The notes: generated by a model from the letters alone, not told the origin. A stretch of 64,000 nt of DNA from Haloarcula japonica DSM 6131 (GCF_000336635.1 NZ_AOLY01000040.1:1-64000); one strand, 5' to 3'. Shown: positions 18,448 to 27,290, counted from the first letter of the stretch. Numbers and translations: made by a program.

Positions 18448-18457
18448 GCTACGGAAT
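18448..18457 (+). promoter_or_regulatory. Conserved GCTACGGAAT element before UspA gene
   Basis: The same ten bases as at 8949-8958, here 58 bases before the ATG at 18506. The match in both sequence and spacing supports the chosen start codons and marks a candidate promoter-proximal site. Confidence 0.4.
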
Positions 18458-18505
18458 GCGGAATCAACACCTGCGTTTAATACTGATGGGCCACCACTCG
18501 CTTAC

Positions 18506-19372
18506 ATGAGTCATGATGAGGGTAGTCTCCGGGAGTTTCTAGAGCGGTCCGAGACTCCCGATTCGCCACCCCGTATCCTCTATCCGATATTCAGTACCCA
18601 CGACAACTTCACGTTCGAGACGGCGATGAATATCGCTGAGGGTGTCGAGGGCGAATTACTTGTCCTTGATTTACTCGACGACAACAGCATCCATAGCGCT
18701 GAGACGACGTCAATCGGCCGAAAATTACTGCAGGCACATATAGACGAGGACCACACTGTTGACGCCCATTTAATCGTTGAAGAGACAGACAGTCCACTCT
18801 CGACTGCGATTACCGTCGCACAGCAACGGAATATCCAGCTCGTCGTGTTCGACGAACACACACCCGAGTTGCTCGGCGAAGGGATTCGCGGTGACGCGGC
18901 CGACCAGATGCGAAAAAAAGCATCATGTGACGTAGTATCAGTCACACATCCGCGGAGTGGGGCAAGTATCTCTTCGGTGCTCGTCCCACTTGCTGGTGGC
19001 GAACATTCTGGTCTCGCAGTCGTCGTCGGCGGAGCGCTGGCAGCAGGCGCGAACGCTGTTGTCGAGCTCTTGCATGTCTCACAGGCCAAAGATGACACCG
19101 CACAGGTCACAGAACTGTTCGATACGGCACGGGCACGGCTCCCCGAGTCGGTTGAACTGGATACGCAGCATCTTGACGCGCCCGACGTTGCGGAGGCAAT
19201 CATCGACGAGTCCGCCCACTACGACGTCACTGTAATAGGCAAACCGACGCAGAACCGTCTCATAGAGTTTATTACTGGCTCGGTTACCAAATCCGTGACC
19301 GACGCCTCAGAAAACGCGGTGCTTACAGTCCAGCGTGGTGAAGAAGGTGGGTTCAGTTTTGAGAACCGCTAA
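18506..19372 (+). CDS. Tandem universal-stress (UspA) protein
   Basis: A 288-residue protein with two UspA folds, paralogous along its whole length to the protein at 9006-9878. I chose the ATG at 18506 because it aligns with that paralogue (SLREFLERSETP against SLQEFLEWSDPP); an earlier in-frame ATG at 18446 would add 20 unrelated residues and overlap the shared upstream element. The second domain ends IGKPTQNRLIEFITGSVTKSV, a recognisable nucleotide loop. It is divergent from the UspA/APC operon to its left. Its stop codon overlaps the convergent gene at 19369. Confidence 0.85.
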   Translation: MSHDEGSLREFLERSETPDSPPRILYPIFSTHDNFTFETAMNIAEGVEGELLVLDLLDDNSIHSAETTSIGRKLLQAHIDEDHTVDAHLIVEETDSPLSTAITVAQQRNIQLVVFDEHTPELLGEGIRGDAADQMRKKASCDVVSVTHPRSGASISSVLVPLAGGEHSGLAVVVGGALAAGANAVVELLHVSQAKDDTAQVTELFDTARARLPESVELDTQHLDAPDVAEAIIDESAHYDVTVIGKPTQNRLIEFITGSVTKSVTDASENAVLTVQRGEEGGFSFENR

Positions 19373-19632
19373 TCTTCGCGCGTTGGGGTCTCCTCGTGGT
19401 CCGGTTCGACGACCCATTCGGTACCTTGCTGTACCACCGTGCCAGTGTACGACTGATCAATAGCGTCGCCAACCTGTTCGACCACCTCGTACTCGTAATC
19501 CTGGTCGGTAACAGCCTCGAGTGACGAGATTCGGACGCCCCTGTCACCATTGGCCTGTGCATACACAAACAGCGCGGAGTAATAGTCACGAATGGCGTCT
19601 TCTATCTGCTCTTCAGCAGTATCATCTGTCAT
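19369..19632 (-). CDS. Small acidic hypothetical protein
   Basis: An 87-residue acidic protein with no signal or membrane segment. It has an N-terminal helix (AEEQIEDAIRDYYSALFVYAQANGD), then beta strands ending in a polar tail. The helix-plus-sheet pattern with a conserved Tyr/Asp start recalls small NTF2/SnoaL-like folds, but this is not certain. Its 3' end overlaps the convergent UspA gene by four bases. Function is unknown. Confidence 0.5.
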   Translation of the reverse strand: MTDDTAEEQIEDAIRDYYSALFVYAQANGDRGVRISSLEAVTDQDYEYEVVEQVGDAIDQSYTGTVVQQGTEWVVEPDHEETPTRED

Positions 19633-19818
19633 AGGCTATGGATAAACAACCACATATAAAAAGGCTATGTTGGATGCGTATTCTCGTCTATTTTACGCCG
19701 GGATGACTGATGCCCTTGAGTCTACAGGCAGTCCAAGTCGAACCCCTCGGCGTAGATGTCGACCCGATGATCCCACTCAGTGGAAGAATGGCACTTACTT
19801 TGCTCCGGTGTATTGGTG

Positions 19819-19914
19819 CTACCACTCCCAGAACGAGCGAGTGAAGAGCACCAGCATAGGAATCACTTCGAGTTGGCCAAGACCACTAAAACCGATAGAT
19901 AGCCACTCACAGTG
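19819..19914 (-). pseudogene. Relic of a TrkH C-terminus
   Basis: About 31 codons on the minus strand read EWLSIGFSGLGQLEVIPMLV, then LFTRSFWEW and a stop. This matches the end of TrkH proteins (MWIGRLEIIPVLVLL in the gene at 2012-3625). The conserved GxLExIPxLVLxxRSF core is intact. The rest of the gene is missing: no TrkH pore motifs are seen between this point and the PHP gene at 20014. It is a remnant of a third TrkH in the island. Confidence 0.72.
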
Positions 19915-20013
19915 AGATATGCGCTGTGCTCACAGCATTCGAACAGTCGATAGTGCTATCTCATCGATAACAGATTCCGTACAGAGAACTGACCGCTTTC
20001 TTACCGGGCTAGG

Positions 20014-20805
20014 TTACTCAAAATCACGATGCCGTTGGTTGTCGCCTAGTACATCAGAAACAGGATACCGGTCTAGAGTTCCGGTCACCGCTCGTAGTTG
20101 GGGGACTCGCTGCGAGAGTTCCGCAGGCGTGTGGCTGTCCGATCCAAGAACGAACTGAATTCCATACTCGGTGAACAGATCTAGCACTGCTGGGTCGGGA
20201 TGTACTCGGCCAAGTGAGCTATGGACGCGGCCAGCGTTTACTTCAGGGACTGTCTTGGAGTCAGCAAGCGCTCGTGCGACCCGGTCGTAATCCGCCCGAG
20301 TTGTGTGCCGTCGTAATACTGGAATGCGTTCTGGGAGGTCAAGATGCCCTACTACGTCGAAGAGTTCAGATTCGATGAGCGCAACGACCGCATCGTAGTA
20401 CCGCTCGACGGCCCTCCGTCGTTGCGTTGCGGACGCAGTGCCGTACTGCGTTTCACTGGTGTAGTTGTACTGGTCGGCGAAGTGGACGCTTCCGATAGTG
20501 TATGCGAAGTCGGCCGTGTCGAGAAACGACGCAATCCGCGACTCGGTGCCTTCGACGTAGCTTACTTCGGCAGCATCATACAATCGGAGTTCAGTCGTAT
20601 CTCTGGCAGCACGAATGTCTTCCCGGCGTTGTTGATACGTTTCGACGAGGTCGTATCTCGCACGTCGCCCGAAGTCGTCTTCAGTGACGATACAATGATC
20701 GGTCAGCCCGAGTGCAGACAAACCAGCCTGTTCGGCCGCCGTAATCATTGCATCAAGGTCCGACCCATCCGAGTACGTGGTATGCGTGTGGATATCGGTC
20801 TGCAT
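20014..20805 (-). CDS. PHP-domain phosphoesterase
   Basis: A 263-residue protein of the PHP superfamily with the expected metal-binding motifs in order: DIHTHTTYSDGS (residues 4-15), LTDH (about 35), AEVSYVEG, GSVHFAD, GHLDLPER and GSDSHTP near the C-terminus. Members include histidinol-phosphate phosphatases (HisK type) and other phosphoesterases. The length and the motif spacing fit a stand-alone histidinol-phosphatase-like enzyme. Its ATG overlaps the stop of the ComB-like gene (ATGA), so the two phosphatase-type proteins are made together. The substrate is unknown; no his genes are near. Confidence 0.85.
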   Translation of the reverse strand: MQTDIHTHTTYSDGSDLDAMITAAEQAGLSALGLTDHCIVTEDDFGRRARYDLVETYQQRREDIRAARDTTELRLYDAAEVSYVEGTESRIASFLDTADFAYTIGSVHFADQYNYTSETQYGTASATQRRRAVERYYDAVVALIESELFDVVGHLDLPERIPVLRRHTTRADYDRVARALADSKTVPEVNAGRVHSSLGRVHPDPAVLDLFTEYGIQFVLGSDSHTPAELSQRVPQLRAVTGTLDRYPVSDVLGDNQRHRDFE

Positions 20806-21560
20806 CAGGTCTCGCTCTCTCCACTTACGTCATAGAGTCGTTGCCCGTCCAGTTTCGGAACGACGTCACGGCTGTCGAACGCGAGTGTGTACTCGTAAAG
20901 ATCCGTCCGCTTGATCTGTGGTTTCTCCTCGTACTTCGGCCCCTTCCCGAACTGAACGACTTCGCGATAGATGTCGCGTTGCTCCGGTGTCAGTGGCTTC
21001 CCGTGCAGTTGCCGCGCAATATACAGCGCGCCAACGAGATCCTCAGGTGAGGGTTTCCCTTTCGAGCCGGCGGCAACGAAATACGTCTCTCGGTCGCTGT
21101 CTGCGAGATAGTTAGCAACTGCTTTCCCGTTAGTCAAGCCACCAACGTAGATATCGACGTCGTCACCGCCGGCCAAGCGGAGATCGGTGACCGCGTTCCC
21201 ACCGTTGGTTGAGGTCATTGCAGTCGGTCGACCAGCGACGTCAATATCTTGGACAAAGCTCGGCGAATTGAAGAAGTCGTATCCTTCCTCGCCCCGATAG
21301 TCCGGGCCGGAACTCCCCCCGATTTTTGCGTCTGGATGCTCAGCTTTGAATGCTGGTTCGTTCCCTCGTTCCTCGGTAATATAGATGTACTCCGCGCCAT
21401 TTACAAACAGTTCCGGAACCGTCGTCGAGAACTGCGCTACGTCGACGACGACATAGTTCCCTGGATCGGGGTCGTCCGGTATCTTTGCTCGTCCCAGAAT
21501 AATCGTCTCCAGCAGTTTCGATTCGAGTGAGTTACCAGTAATCAGGCTCACATTTCTCAC
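20805..21560 (-). CDS. ComB-like (2-phosphosulfolactate phosphatase family) protein
   Basis: A 251-residue protein with the order of motifs of the ComB family: an early strand with NYVVVDVAQFSTTVPELFVNGA, a Gly-rich GGSSG region, a GYDFFNSP segment, a TSTNGG nucleophile-loop region, then YVGGLTNGKAVANYL and AAGSKGKPSPEDLVGA. ComB acts in coenzyme M synthesis in methanogens, but haloarchaea are not known to make coenzyme M, so the real substrate is probably another phospho-compound. It is the first gene of a pair with a PHP phosphoesterase. A TATATAT box lies about 55 bases before the start on the minus strand. Confidence 0.75.
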   Translation of the reverse strand: MRNVSLITGNSLESKLLETIILGRAKIPDDPDPGNYVVVDVAQFSTTVPELFVNGAEYIYITEERGNEPAFKAEHPDAKIGGSSGPDYRGEEGYDFFNSPSFVQDIDVAGRPTAMTSTNGGNAVTDLRLAGGDDVDIYVGGLTNGKAVANYLADSDRETYFVAAGSKGKPSPEDLVGALYIARQLHGKPLTPEQRDIYREVVQFGKGPKYEEKPQIKRTDLYEYTLAFDSRDVVPKLDGQRLYDVSGESET

Positions 21561-21733
21561 TCAACCCGTCATGTCAAAAGGACCGCTAAGAGTCCTATAC
21601 ACCTGTTACACTCAATATATATGGCTCAATAGGCCTGTACAACACCAGTAGATTGCTCTGTATAACCAGTCGGAACGGTAGTATGAGAGTGAGAATGAGA
21701 AGCCAAAGAGAGCGGAACGATCAACGGCAGACA

Positions 21734-22543
21734 TTAGAAGAAAAACGCGAGCGCGGCAACGACAAGGAGAGAGCCGACAAAGAATCCGACATCGATGGGC
21801 CGGATCTGCATATCTGCCAGCCGAAGTTCAGTGCTCGCCTCGTCATTTAATGAGTGTGAGAATCCCCGTGCTTCCATGGCTTCGACAGTGACGCGGCTTC
21901 GCTTTGCAACATTGAATATCATGGGATAGAACGCACGCACCGATAGCTTCAGCAGGTAGGCGTAGTGACGCCAACGGAATCGCCCGGGTGAGTCAGGAGC
22001 GGTACTCCGTAGCCTGAACGAATTCACCAGATCGTGGTATTCCTCAAACAGTACTGGGAGCATTCGGTAACCGTACGTGATGAGGAACGTGAACTGTCGT
22101 GGTATCCCGAGACTCCTGAGGCCTTGAGAAAGGGTCTTCGGTCCCATGCTCGAGAACACTGCCAAACTCGACACGGAGATAATCGTTAACTTCAGCGTAT
22201 ACGGAATTAGCGCTCGAACTGCCGCGACAGGATCACCTGTGAAGACAGTCACGACAGCGTACGATCCTAACGTCGTCACCACAGTAAACGCCATCAGTCC
22301 GACGAGAAACAGGCTGACCCGTGACAGTACTGCGAGCACCGACACGAACGCTAGCAGTCCGAGAAGGACGGTCATATCGTAGAACAGCCACGGGACGAAC
22401 AGGAAGACGACGTACCAGAGTAACAGGACTCTGGGGTCCAAGCGGTGGAGGAACGAACCCTCGTTTTCGTAGGCCGTCCGAAGTAAGTCAGACTTGATCG
22501 CCTCGACAGACGTGGCATCACGAAGCGCATCGAGTGTCGTCAT
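21734..22543 (-). CDS. ecfT: ECF transporter transmembrane protein EcfT
   Basis: A 269-residue membrane protein of the CbiQ/EcfT family, with about five to six helices and the coupling-helix signature VEAMEARGF near residue 235 that contacts the ATPases. EcfT joins the ATPase pair to the substrate-capturing component in energy-coupling-factor vitamin and metal importers. Its ATG shares one base with the stop of the upstream ATPase gene (TAATG). The operon runs membrane component, double ATPase, EcfT. The imported compound is not shown. Confidence 0.88.
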   Translation of the reverse strand: MTTLDALRDATSVEAIKSDLLRTAYENEGSFLHRLDPRVLLLWYVVFLFVPWLFYDMTVLLGLLAFVSVLAVLSRVSLFLVGLMAFTVVTTLGSYAVVTVFTGDPVAAVRALIPYTLKLTIISVSSLAVFSSMGPKTLSQGLRSLGIPRQFTFLITYGYRMLPVLFEEYHDLVNSFRLRSTAPDSPGRFRWRHYAYLLKLSVRAFYPMIFNVAKRSRVTVEAMEARGFSHSLNDEASTELRLADMQIRPIDVGFFVGSLLVVAALAFFF

Positions 22544-24288
22544 TACTGCTCCTCCACGGGCGATTTTGCTGTCTCGGTCGACGGACTTGCCGTGTTCAAT
22601 CGGTCTGTGAACGCCTCGACTGTGAGTGGGGCTGGAGTGAGACCGAGTTCTGTCCCGAGGCGGACCACTTGCGGCGGGCGAAGGTTTGCTTGTTTGAGGG
22701 AGGCAAGGTCAGCAAACACGTCACTTGGCGGACCGTCAGCGATGATATCACCGTCGTCGAGTACGACGATACGAGTCGCCCACGATGCCGCGAGTTCGAG
22801 GTCGTGTGTCGCAATCACGACCGTCTCGACACGCTCGCCTGCCCGATTGATCGTTCGACTGACCTCCTCACGACTCCCGAGGTCGAGACTGCCAGTTGGT
22901 TCGTCGAGCAGGATAATCGACGGGTTCGTCGCCAACCCGATCGCCAGTGACGCCCGTCGCTGCTGGCCGACGCTGAGCAGACGGCCATCCCGGGACTGCA
23001 GGTTTTCCAGGTCGAGGAATTCGATTACCTCGTCGACTCGCTGCTCAACGTTCGGGTAGTCCCTATCGTCGAGATAGTGGGCGACATCGGCTCGGACACT
23101 ATCGTCGATAAACATCTCTTCGGGGTTCTGTTTGACGTAGACGACCTCCTCGGCCAGTTGCTCCGGGAGTACATCTTCAGTGTCCGTTCCGCCGACGGTT
23201 ACCGTCCCTTCGTCGGGAGTCTCCAAGCCAGTCACCAGTTGCATGAGCGTGGATTTCCCAGCGCCGTTGCTGCCGGCGAGGACGACCCGCTCGTCCGGGT
23301 AGATATTCAGTGAGAGGGTATCAATAACGTCTTTCGTCCCGCTTCGGAGTGTATCGTATGAATGCGAGATGTTATTAAAGGAGATGACAGGCTTCCCTGT
23401 CCGGTTTACTTTCGACGATCCATCAGTTCGTGCTCCAGTGTTGCTACCGTAATCGGTGAACAAATCAAGACCATCCGAAAGCGTCACCGGGAGCGGGCGA
23501 GCATCGTCAAGGACGCACTCGGCGATTCGCGTGACCTGTGGGGGATGGACATCTTGCCCTCTGAGATCTTCCAGCCGATTGAGGGCCGCCTCGACCGGTA
23601 ATTTCCAACTGACAATGCCATCCTCAACGAGGACAACGCTATCACAATATTCGGCGATGAACTCTGTCTGATGCTCGATAGTGACCACAGTTTTCCCGTG
23701 GGTTTCGTTGAGCATGGCGAGACGGTCATAGGTCTCTCGGGCGTTGACTGGATCAAGCTGTGCCGCTGGTTCGTCGACGACGAGGATGGCAGGGTCTAGT
23801 GATAATGCTGCTGCCAGCGCAACCAAGTGTTTCTGTCCGCCGGAGAGTTCCCAGACGAAACGGTCCTCCAGCCCACCCAGATCAAGCAGATCTAATGTTC
23901 GGTGGACTCGTTCGCGGTAGTCCTCGTGCCCATAGTTCATCGGGGCGAACGCGACTTCCTCGAACACAGTCGGACTGACAAGTTGGTTGTCGAACTCTTG
24001 GAACACGTAGCCGACGTGCTGAGAGAGCTCTGCAACAGAGCTTTCCGAGACTTCGTGTCCAGCGACGGTAACTTGTCCTTGCACATCACCCTCGTAAAAA
24101 TGGGGGATGATCCCGTTGAACGACTTACACAGCGTCGTCTTGCCCGACCCGTTCCCGCCGATGATGGCGACGAACTCGCCGGGTTCGATTGTCAGATCTG
24201 TCCCGGTCAACACGGCTTCGTCAGCACCAGGATACCGGAACTGCAGTTGTTCAACGTCAATTTGAGAGTTATGTGTCGTTGTCATCAT
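22543..24288 (-). CDS. ecfA: ECF transporter double ATPase (EcfA-EcfA fusion)
   Basis: A 581-residue protein with two complete ABC ATPase domains. Domain 1 has Walker A GGNGSGKTT, signature LSGGQKHLVALAAAL and Walker B ILVVDEPAAQLDP. Domain 2 has GSNGAGKSTLMQL, signature LSVGQQRRASLAIGL and IILLDEPTGSLDLGS. Such fused ATPases power ECF-type importers. The ATG at 24288 is one base after the upstream stop; another ATG at 24285 is equally possible, and a longer frame to 24348 would overlap the membrane gene. The second signature has Val in place of the first Gly of LSGGQ, common in ECF ATPases. Confidence 0.92.
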   Translation of the reverse strand: MMTTTHNSQIDVEQLQFRYPGADEAVLTGTDLTIEPGEFVAIIGGNGSGKTTLCKSFNGIIPHFYEGDVQGQVTVAGHEVSESSVAELSQHVGYVFQEFDNQLVSPTVFEEVAFAPMNYGHEDYRERVHRTLDLLDLGGLEDRFVWELSGGQKHLVALAAALSLDPAILVVDEPAAQLDPVNARETYDRLAMLNETHGKTVVTIEHQTEFIAEYCDSVVLVEDGIVSWKLPVEAALNRLEDLRGQDVHPPQVTRIAECVLDDARPLPVTLSDGLDLFTDYGSNTGARTDGSSKVNRTGKPVISFNNISHSYDTLRSGTKDVIDTLSLNIYPDERVVLAGSNGAGKSTLMQLVTGLETPDEGTVTVGGTDTEDVLPEQLAEEVVYVKQNPEEMFIDDSVRADVAHYLDDRDYPNVEQRVDEVIEFLDLENLQSRDGRLLSVGQQRRASLAIGLATNPSIILLDEPTGSLDLGSREEVSRTINRAGERVETVVIATHDLELAASWATRIVVLDDGDIIADGPPSDVFADLASLKQANLRPPQVVRLGTELGLTPAPLTVEAFTDRLNTASPSTETAKSPVEEQ

Positions 24289-24289
24289 C

Positions 24290-25144
24290 TTAAGCCGTCT
24301 GCGTTGCGCGGTACCAGACGAGGGTCGCGACAATAGCGGAGACGACAATCGGGACTACAATGTAGCTCTGGCCGAACGTCGCGAGGAATTCCGGCTCCCA
24401 GACTACGTTGACTGCCCCACCGACTTCGCTGGCAGCCTCGGCCACGAAGGCGAGCGGGAAGGCGATAAGCACCGCCAACAGTGCCTTCGGCGAAAAGCCA
24501 CGCCACATCGACCCGCCGCGTTCACCTTCAAACGGCTCCATGCCGAGCAGCGGTTCGACTTTCCCGTGAAGCTTGGGGTAGAGATACAGTGCGGGAATTA
24601 CGCCGAAAAGAATCCCCGTGATCAGCATCTGTGTAAGGAAATCGACCCCTTCAAGCACGATAATGCTCTCGGGGAGACCGGGTACGGCTTCCAATTCTTC
24701 AACCCCGACATAGACCTTCCCAATATCGATGAACGTAGCGAAGAACTCTTCGAGTGCCTCAGCCAGAAACACGACAATTGCCAACTGAGTGGTGTTTTCC
24801 GGGTCCTGAAGCAGTTTCGCGGCGAAATAATAGCAAACAGGGATGAGGAGCAATCCCTCCATGGCACCCAGTCCATCGAACTCACCGAGTAGTATTTCAC
24901 CGAATACGATTTCGCCAACAGGAACGGCTACTGCAGCCCAGTAGGTCCTGAAGAGTAGCACCAGCACAATCGGGATGAAAATGAAGCCACCAACGCCCAG
25001 TTCTAGCGGTCCGACCGTGAACTCAGGCATGATTTCTGTGAACGCATTCTGCAACCCAGTAAGGGACATAACGAGTATGAACACCATCATGTCCTGTTTA
25101 CCAAACGATAACCAACCCTCCGTATCAGCCGAGAGTGTGCTCAT
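24290..25144 (-). CDS. Membrane component of ECF-type transporter (probable S component)
   Basis: A 284-residue membrane protein with about seven hydrophobic segments, first gene of the ECF operon. It contains buried acidic stretches (FLAEALEEFFATF) and Gly-rich helices. By position it should be the substrate-binding S component, but it is larger than the usual 170-220 residues and I cannot name the vitamin or metal. The start at 25144 was chosen since it lies about 40 bases from a strong TATA box; an open frame runs on to 25390 but its extra residues look unrelated. Confidence 0.65.
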   Translation of the reverse strand: MSTLSADTEGWLSFGKQDMMVFILVMSLTGLQNAFTEIMPEFTVGPLELGVGGFIFIPIVLVLLFRTYWAAVAVPVGEIVFGEILLGEFDGLGAMEGLLLIPVCYYFAAKLLQDPENTTQLAIVVFLAEALEEFFATFIDIGKVYVGVEELEAVPGLPESIIVLEGVDFLTQMLITGILFGVIPALYLYPKLHGKVEPLLGMEPFEGERGGSMWRGFSPKALLAVLIAFPLAFVAEAASEVGGAVNVVWEPEFLATFGQSYIVVPIVVSAIVATLVWYRATQTA

Positions 25145-25181
25145 GCTACACTGGAACGCATACTGATGACGTGTTTGAGCA

Positions 25182-25198
25182 TTTATAATATATATACT
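25182..25198 (-). promoter_or_regulatory. TATA box of the ECF transporter operon
   Basis: TTTATAATATATATA lies on both strands at 25182-25196, about 40 bases before the minus-strand ATG at 25144. It is the strongest AT-rich promoter-like element in this gap. Confidence 0.5.
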
Positions 25199-25200
25199 GA

Positions 25201-25688
25201 GTACTATGAACTGTCCACCGTAGCTCATAATACTATATACGGCCCTGTTTAGATGTCTCCAAAAACGTGGGTGGTGGCTGTGTCGGCTGAACAGGCCCAA
25301 TCTGTGAGAGTTTCTGTTCGGTTTCACGTTTCCAACGGCTACCGGCTCGGCCGATCGACACTGCGTCGAAACGAGGCCTGTTGATAACAAGTACTATTGG
25401 GTACTACAGGCTAGTTCCGGGATGGTCGGTACTCGAAGGAGACAGTGCAGAAGGGGGCATCCGTGGCGGGACCCGGTCAGCAATCCTGGAGTCGTCCACC
25501 CGCCGGGACAGTGATGCCCTCTTCACGAGCGTAGTCTGCGACGGTCTCGTTGAAAACTGTCACTTATAAATCTATTTGAGTGCGATCTTCGTTATCCCGT
25601 TTTTTCGGCACTTCGGGCCATCTGACACCAGTCCCACGATGTTTTGCTGAAGCTAGCGTGTATTAACGCGAGAATCTAACGGGCCGCC
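25201..25688. other. Intergenic region, possibly with gene fragments
   Basis: No supported gene. A 28-codon minus-strand stretch (25477-25563, GTG to TGA) reads like the C-terminal end of an enzyme (FNETVADYAREEGITVP), but nothing upstream continues it. It may be a remnant; I cannot assign it. The T-rich stretch near 25596-25604 may end transcription from the left or right. Confidence 0.3.
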
Positions 25689-26795
25689 TCATTCCGAGTC
25701 GTCGACCAGCGTTTTGAGTTCCACCAGCCGCGGCAGTTCTGAAACGCCGCTGAGTACGACCAGAACCGACAATGTGTCCCGGTCTGGCGTCGGCATATCG
25801 CCGCTCCGTACCTCCGGTGACTGGAGTTCCTCCGTGAGCCATCGCCGCCCGTCGGTAACGGCATCCCGGATCAACCACGCGGGCGGCCCGGCAAACACGG
25901 CCAGGGCTCTATCGACGGAGTCAAGCTCGCACTGGGCCGTCAGTTTGCCACGGACCGCTCGGCGAAGTGTCGTCTCGACGGCGTTGTATGCCTCGATTTC
26001 GTCGACGTCGTCTGAGTTATCGCCGAGAAAACGGTTCTTGAGCTGGTCTATGACTGTCCCGTCACCCCCGCCATCGGCCGATTGCAGGTCCTGACTGGCG
26101 TAGCCAAGCGCTGTGAAGCCCGAGTCTGAGAGGGTGTTGATTATTTCGCTGGCGTCGACGACACTCTGGCCGACTGCCTCGGATGCCGTCGCCTCACCTG
26201 CTGCGAACAGCGCCCCCAGCCGTGTCACGACCGTCTCGTTCAGCGTCTCGGCGGCCTCATCGACCGTCTGTCCGCTCCCGAGCCACGCTTCGTTGTCGAA
26301 CAGTATCTGCCCGTCGACGGTCGCTTCCACCGCTCGAAGTGCTTGGATAGTGTTCGCGGCTGCTTCGTCGTCTCTGCCGGCGGGTAACACCGACAGACAG
26401 TAAACTGGGATCGAGTAAATCTCTCTGAGTGCGTCGGCAACGTGGGCCGTGGCACCGCTGCCCGTCCCGCCCGCAAGCCCGGCCGCGAGGACGATGGCAT
26501 CAATATCGCTCGTTACCAATTCGTCTATCGCCCGGCGCACTTCGAGCCGTTCGTCTTCGATAGCGGCGACACCGCTCATCCGGTCCCCGTTCGTCCCGGT
26601 CCCATTTGTTTCGGAGAGTCCGAAGGCATGCCGCCGGTCGTCCGGAAGTGCGTCGAGTTCAGTGAGCGCTTCGGTGTCCGTGTCGACGGCGCAGGCCGCG
26701 CCGAGATACGTCGCCTCGCGGCGTTCGTTGTCCTGCCACAGCCGTTCAACGATCCGGCCCCCAGCACTACCGATTCCGACTGCCGCGACTCGCAT
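25689..26795 (-). CDS. Tubulin/FtsZ-superfamily GTPase, CetZ-like
   Basis: A 368-residue protein with the tubulin-superfamily GTPase layout: N-terminal GIGSAGGRIVERL, then the signature loop LAGGTGSGATAH at about residues 109-120, and the T7-like region VVDASEIINTLSDSG. The usual first residue of the FtsZ T7 loop (Asn) is replaced by Val, while the acidic residues are kept. CetZ proteins control cell shape and motility in haloarchaea. It lacks the conserved FtsZ C-terminal tail. This member is divergent, and an orphan or regulatory type is possible. It is not in an operon. Confidence 0.82.
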   Translation of the reverse strand: MRVAAVGIGSAGGRIVERLWQDNERREATYLGAACAVDTDTEALTELDALPDDRRHAFGLSETNGTGTNGDRMSGVAAIEDERLEVRRAIDELVTSDIDAIVLAAGLAGGTGSGATAHVADALREIYSIPVYCLSVLPAGRDDEAAANTIQALRAVEATVDGQILFDNEAWLGSGQTVDEAAETLNETVVTRLGALFAAGEATASEAVGQSVVDASEIINTLSDSGFTALGYASQDLQSADGGGDGTVIDQLKNRFLGDNSDDVDEIEAYNAVETTLRRAVRGKLTAQCELDSVDRALAVFAGPPAWLIRDAVTDGRRWLTEELQSPEVRSGDMPTPDRDTLSVLVVLSGVSELPRLVELKTLVDDSE

Positions 26796-27290
26796 ACGTC
26801 GAGTTTAGTGTAGACTGACATTAATTGTCCGACTCGGTGTTAGACCATCACTGGTACTTCGTCGCATGATGAGGGACAGCGGAAGCGGCACAGGAGTTTC
26901 AGTAGCGCCTCACTGGACTGGTGTGCGGCAACGATACTGTCAGCACCCGACGGAGAAAGTTTCATACGGCAAGCGCTGAACGAGGCGGTGTCTCGGGACC
27001 TCGACAACGGACCATCCGATACCCCTCTGTCATCATCTCCGGCGGGTCGATAGGGGTCCCCTCCTGGGACGTGGTCTACCGCCAGTTGCGAGCGGGGCAT
27101 TGAATGTGGCCTCGAATTATAAATCACAGATAACCGGCCATTTAGTACTGTATCAGAATATGTTCGCTTCTCTGAATAGTGTGACTCGCTCTAATACGGC
27201 CTCTACTCCCACATAACTGGAAATACTGTTATCAAATATTGGGAATACTCTAAATAATATAGTACAGCGTCAGCGAGAATTCGAACCAGA
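26796..27290. other. Intergenic region with promoter for small membrane gene
   Basis: No convincing gene. A minus-strand open frame at 26840-27127 and plus-strand frames overlap with none looking protein-like. The distal part is AT-rich; ATAATATAGT at 27255-27264 lies about 30 bases before the ATG at 27291 and is the probable TATA box of that gene. Confidence 0.35.

Noticed and set aside
25145-25390. N-terminal extension of the ECF membrane component
   Set aside because: Residues encoded there are polar and unlike the membrane protein, and a strong TATA box lies inside the stretch.
26840-27127. 95-codon minus-strand frame upstream of the CetZ-like gene
   Set aside because: No domain, low protein-like character and no promoter. 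Treated as non-coding.
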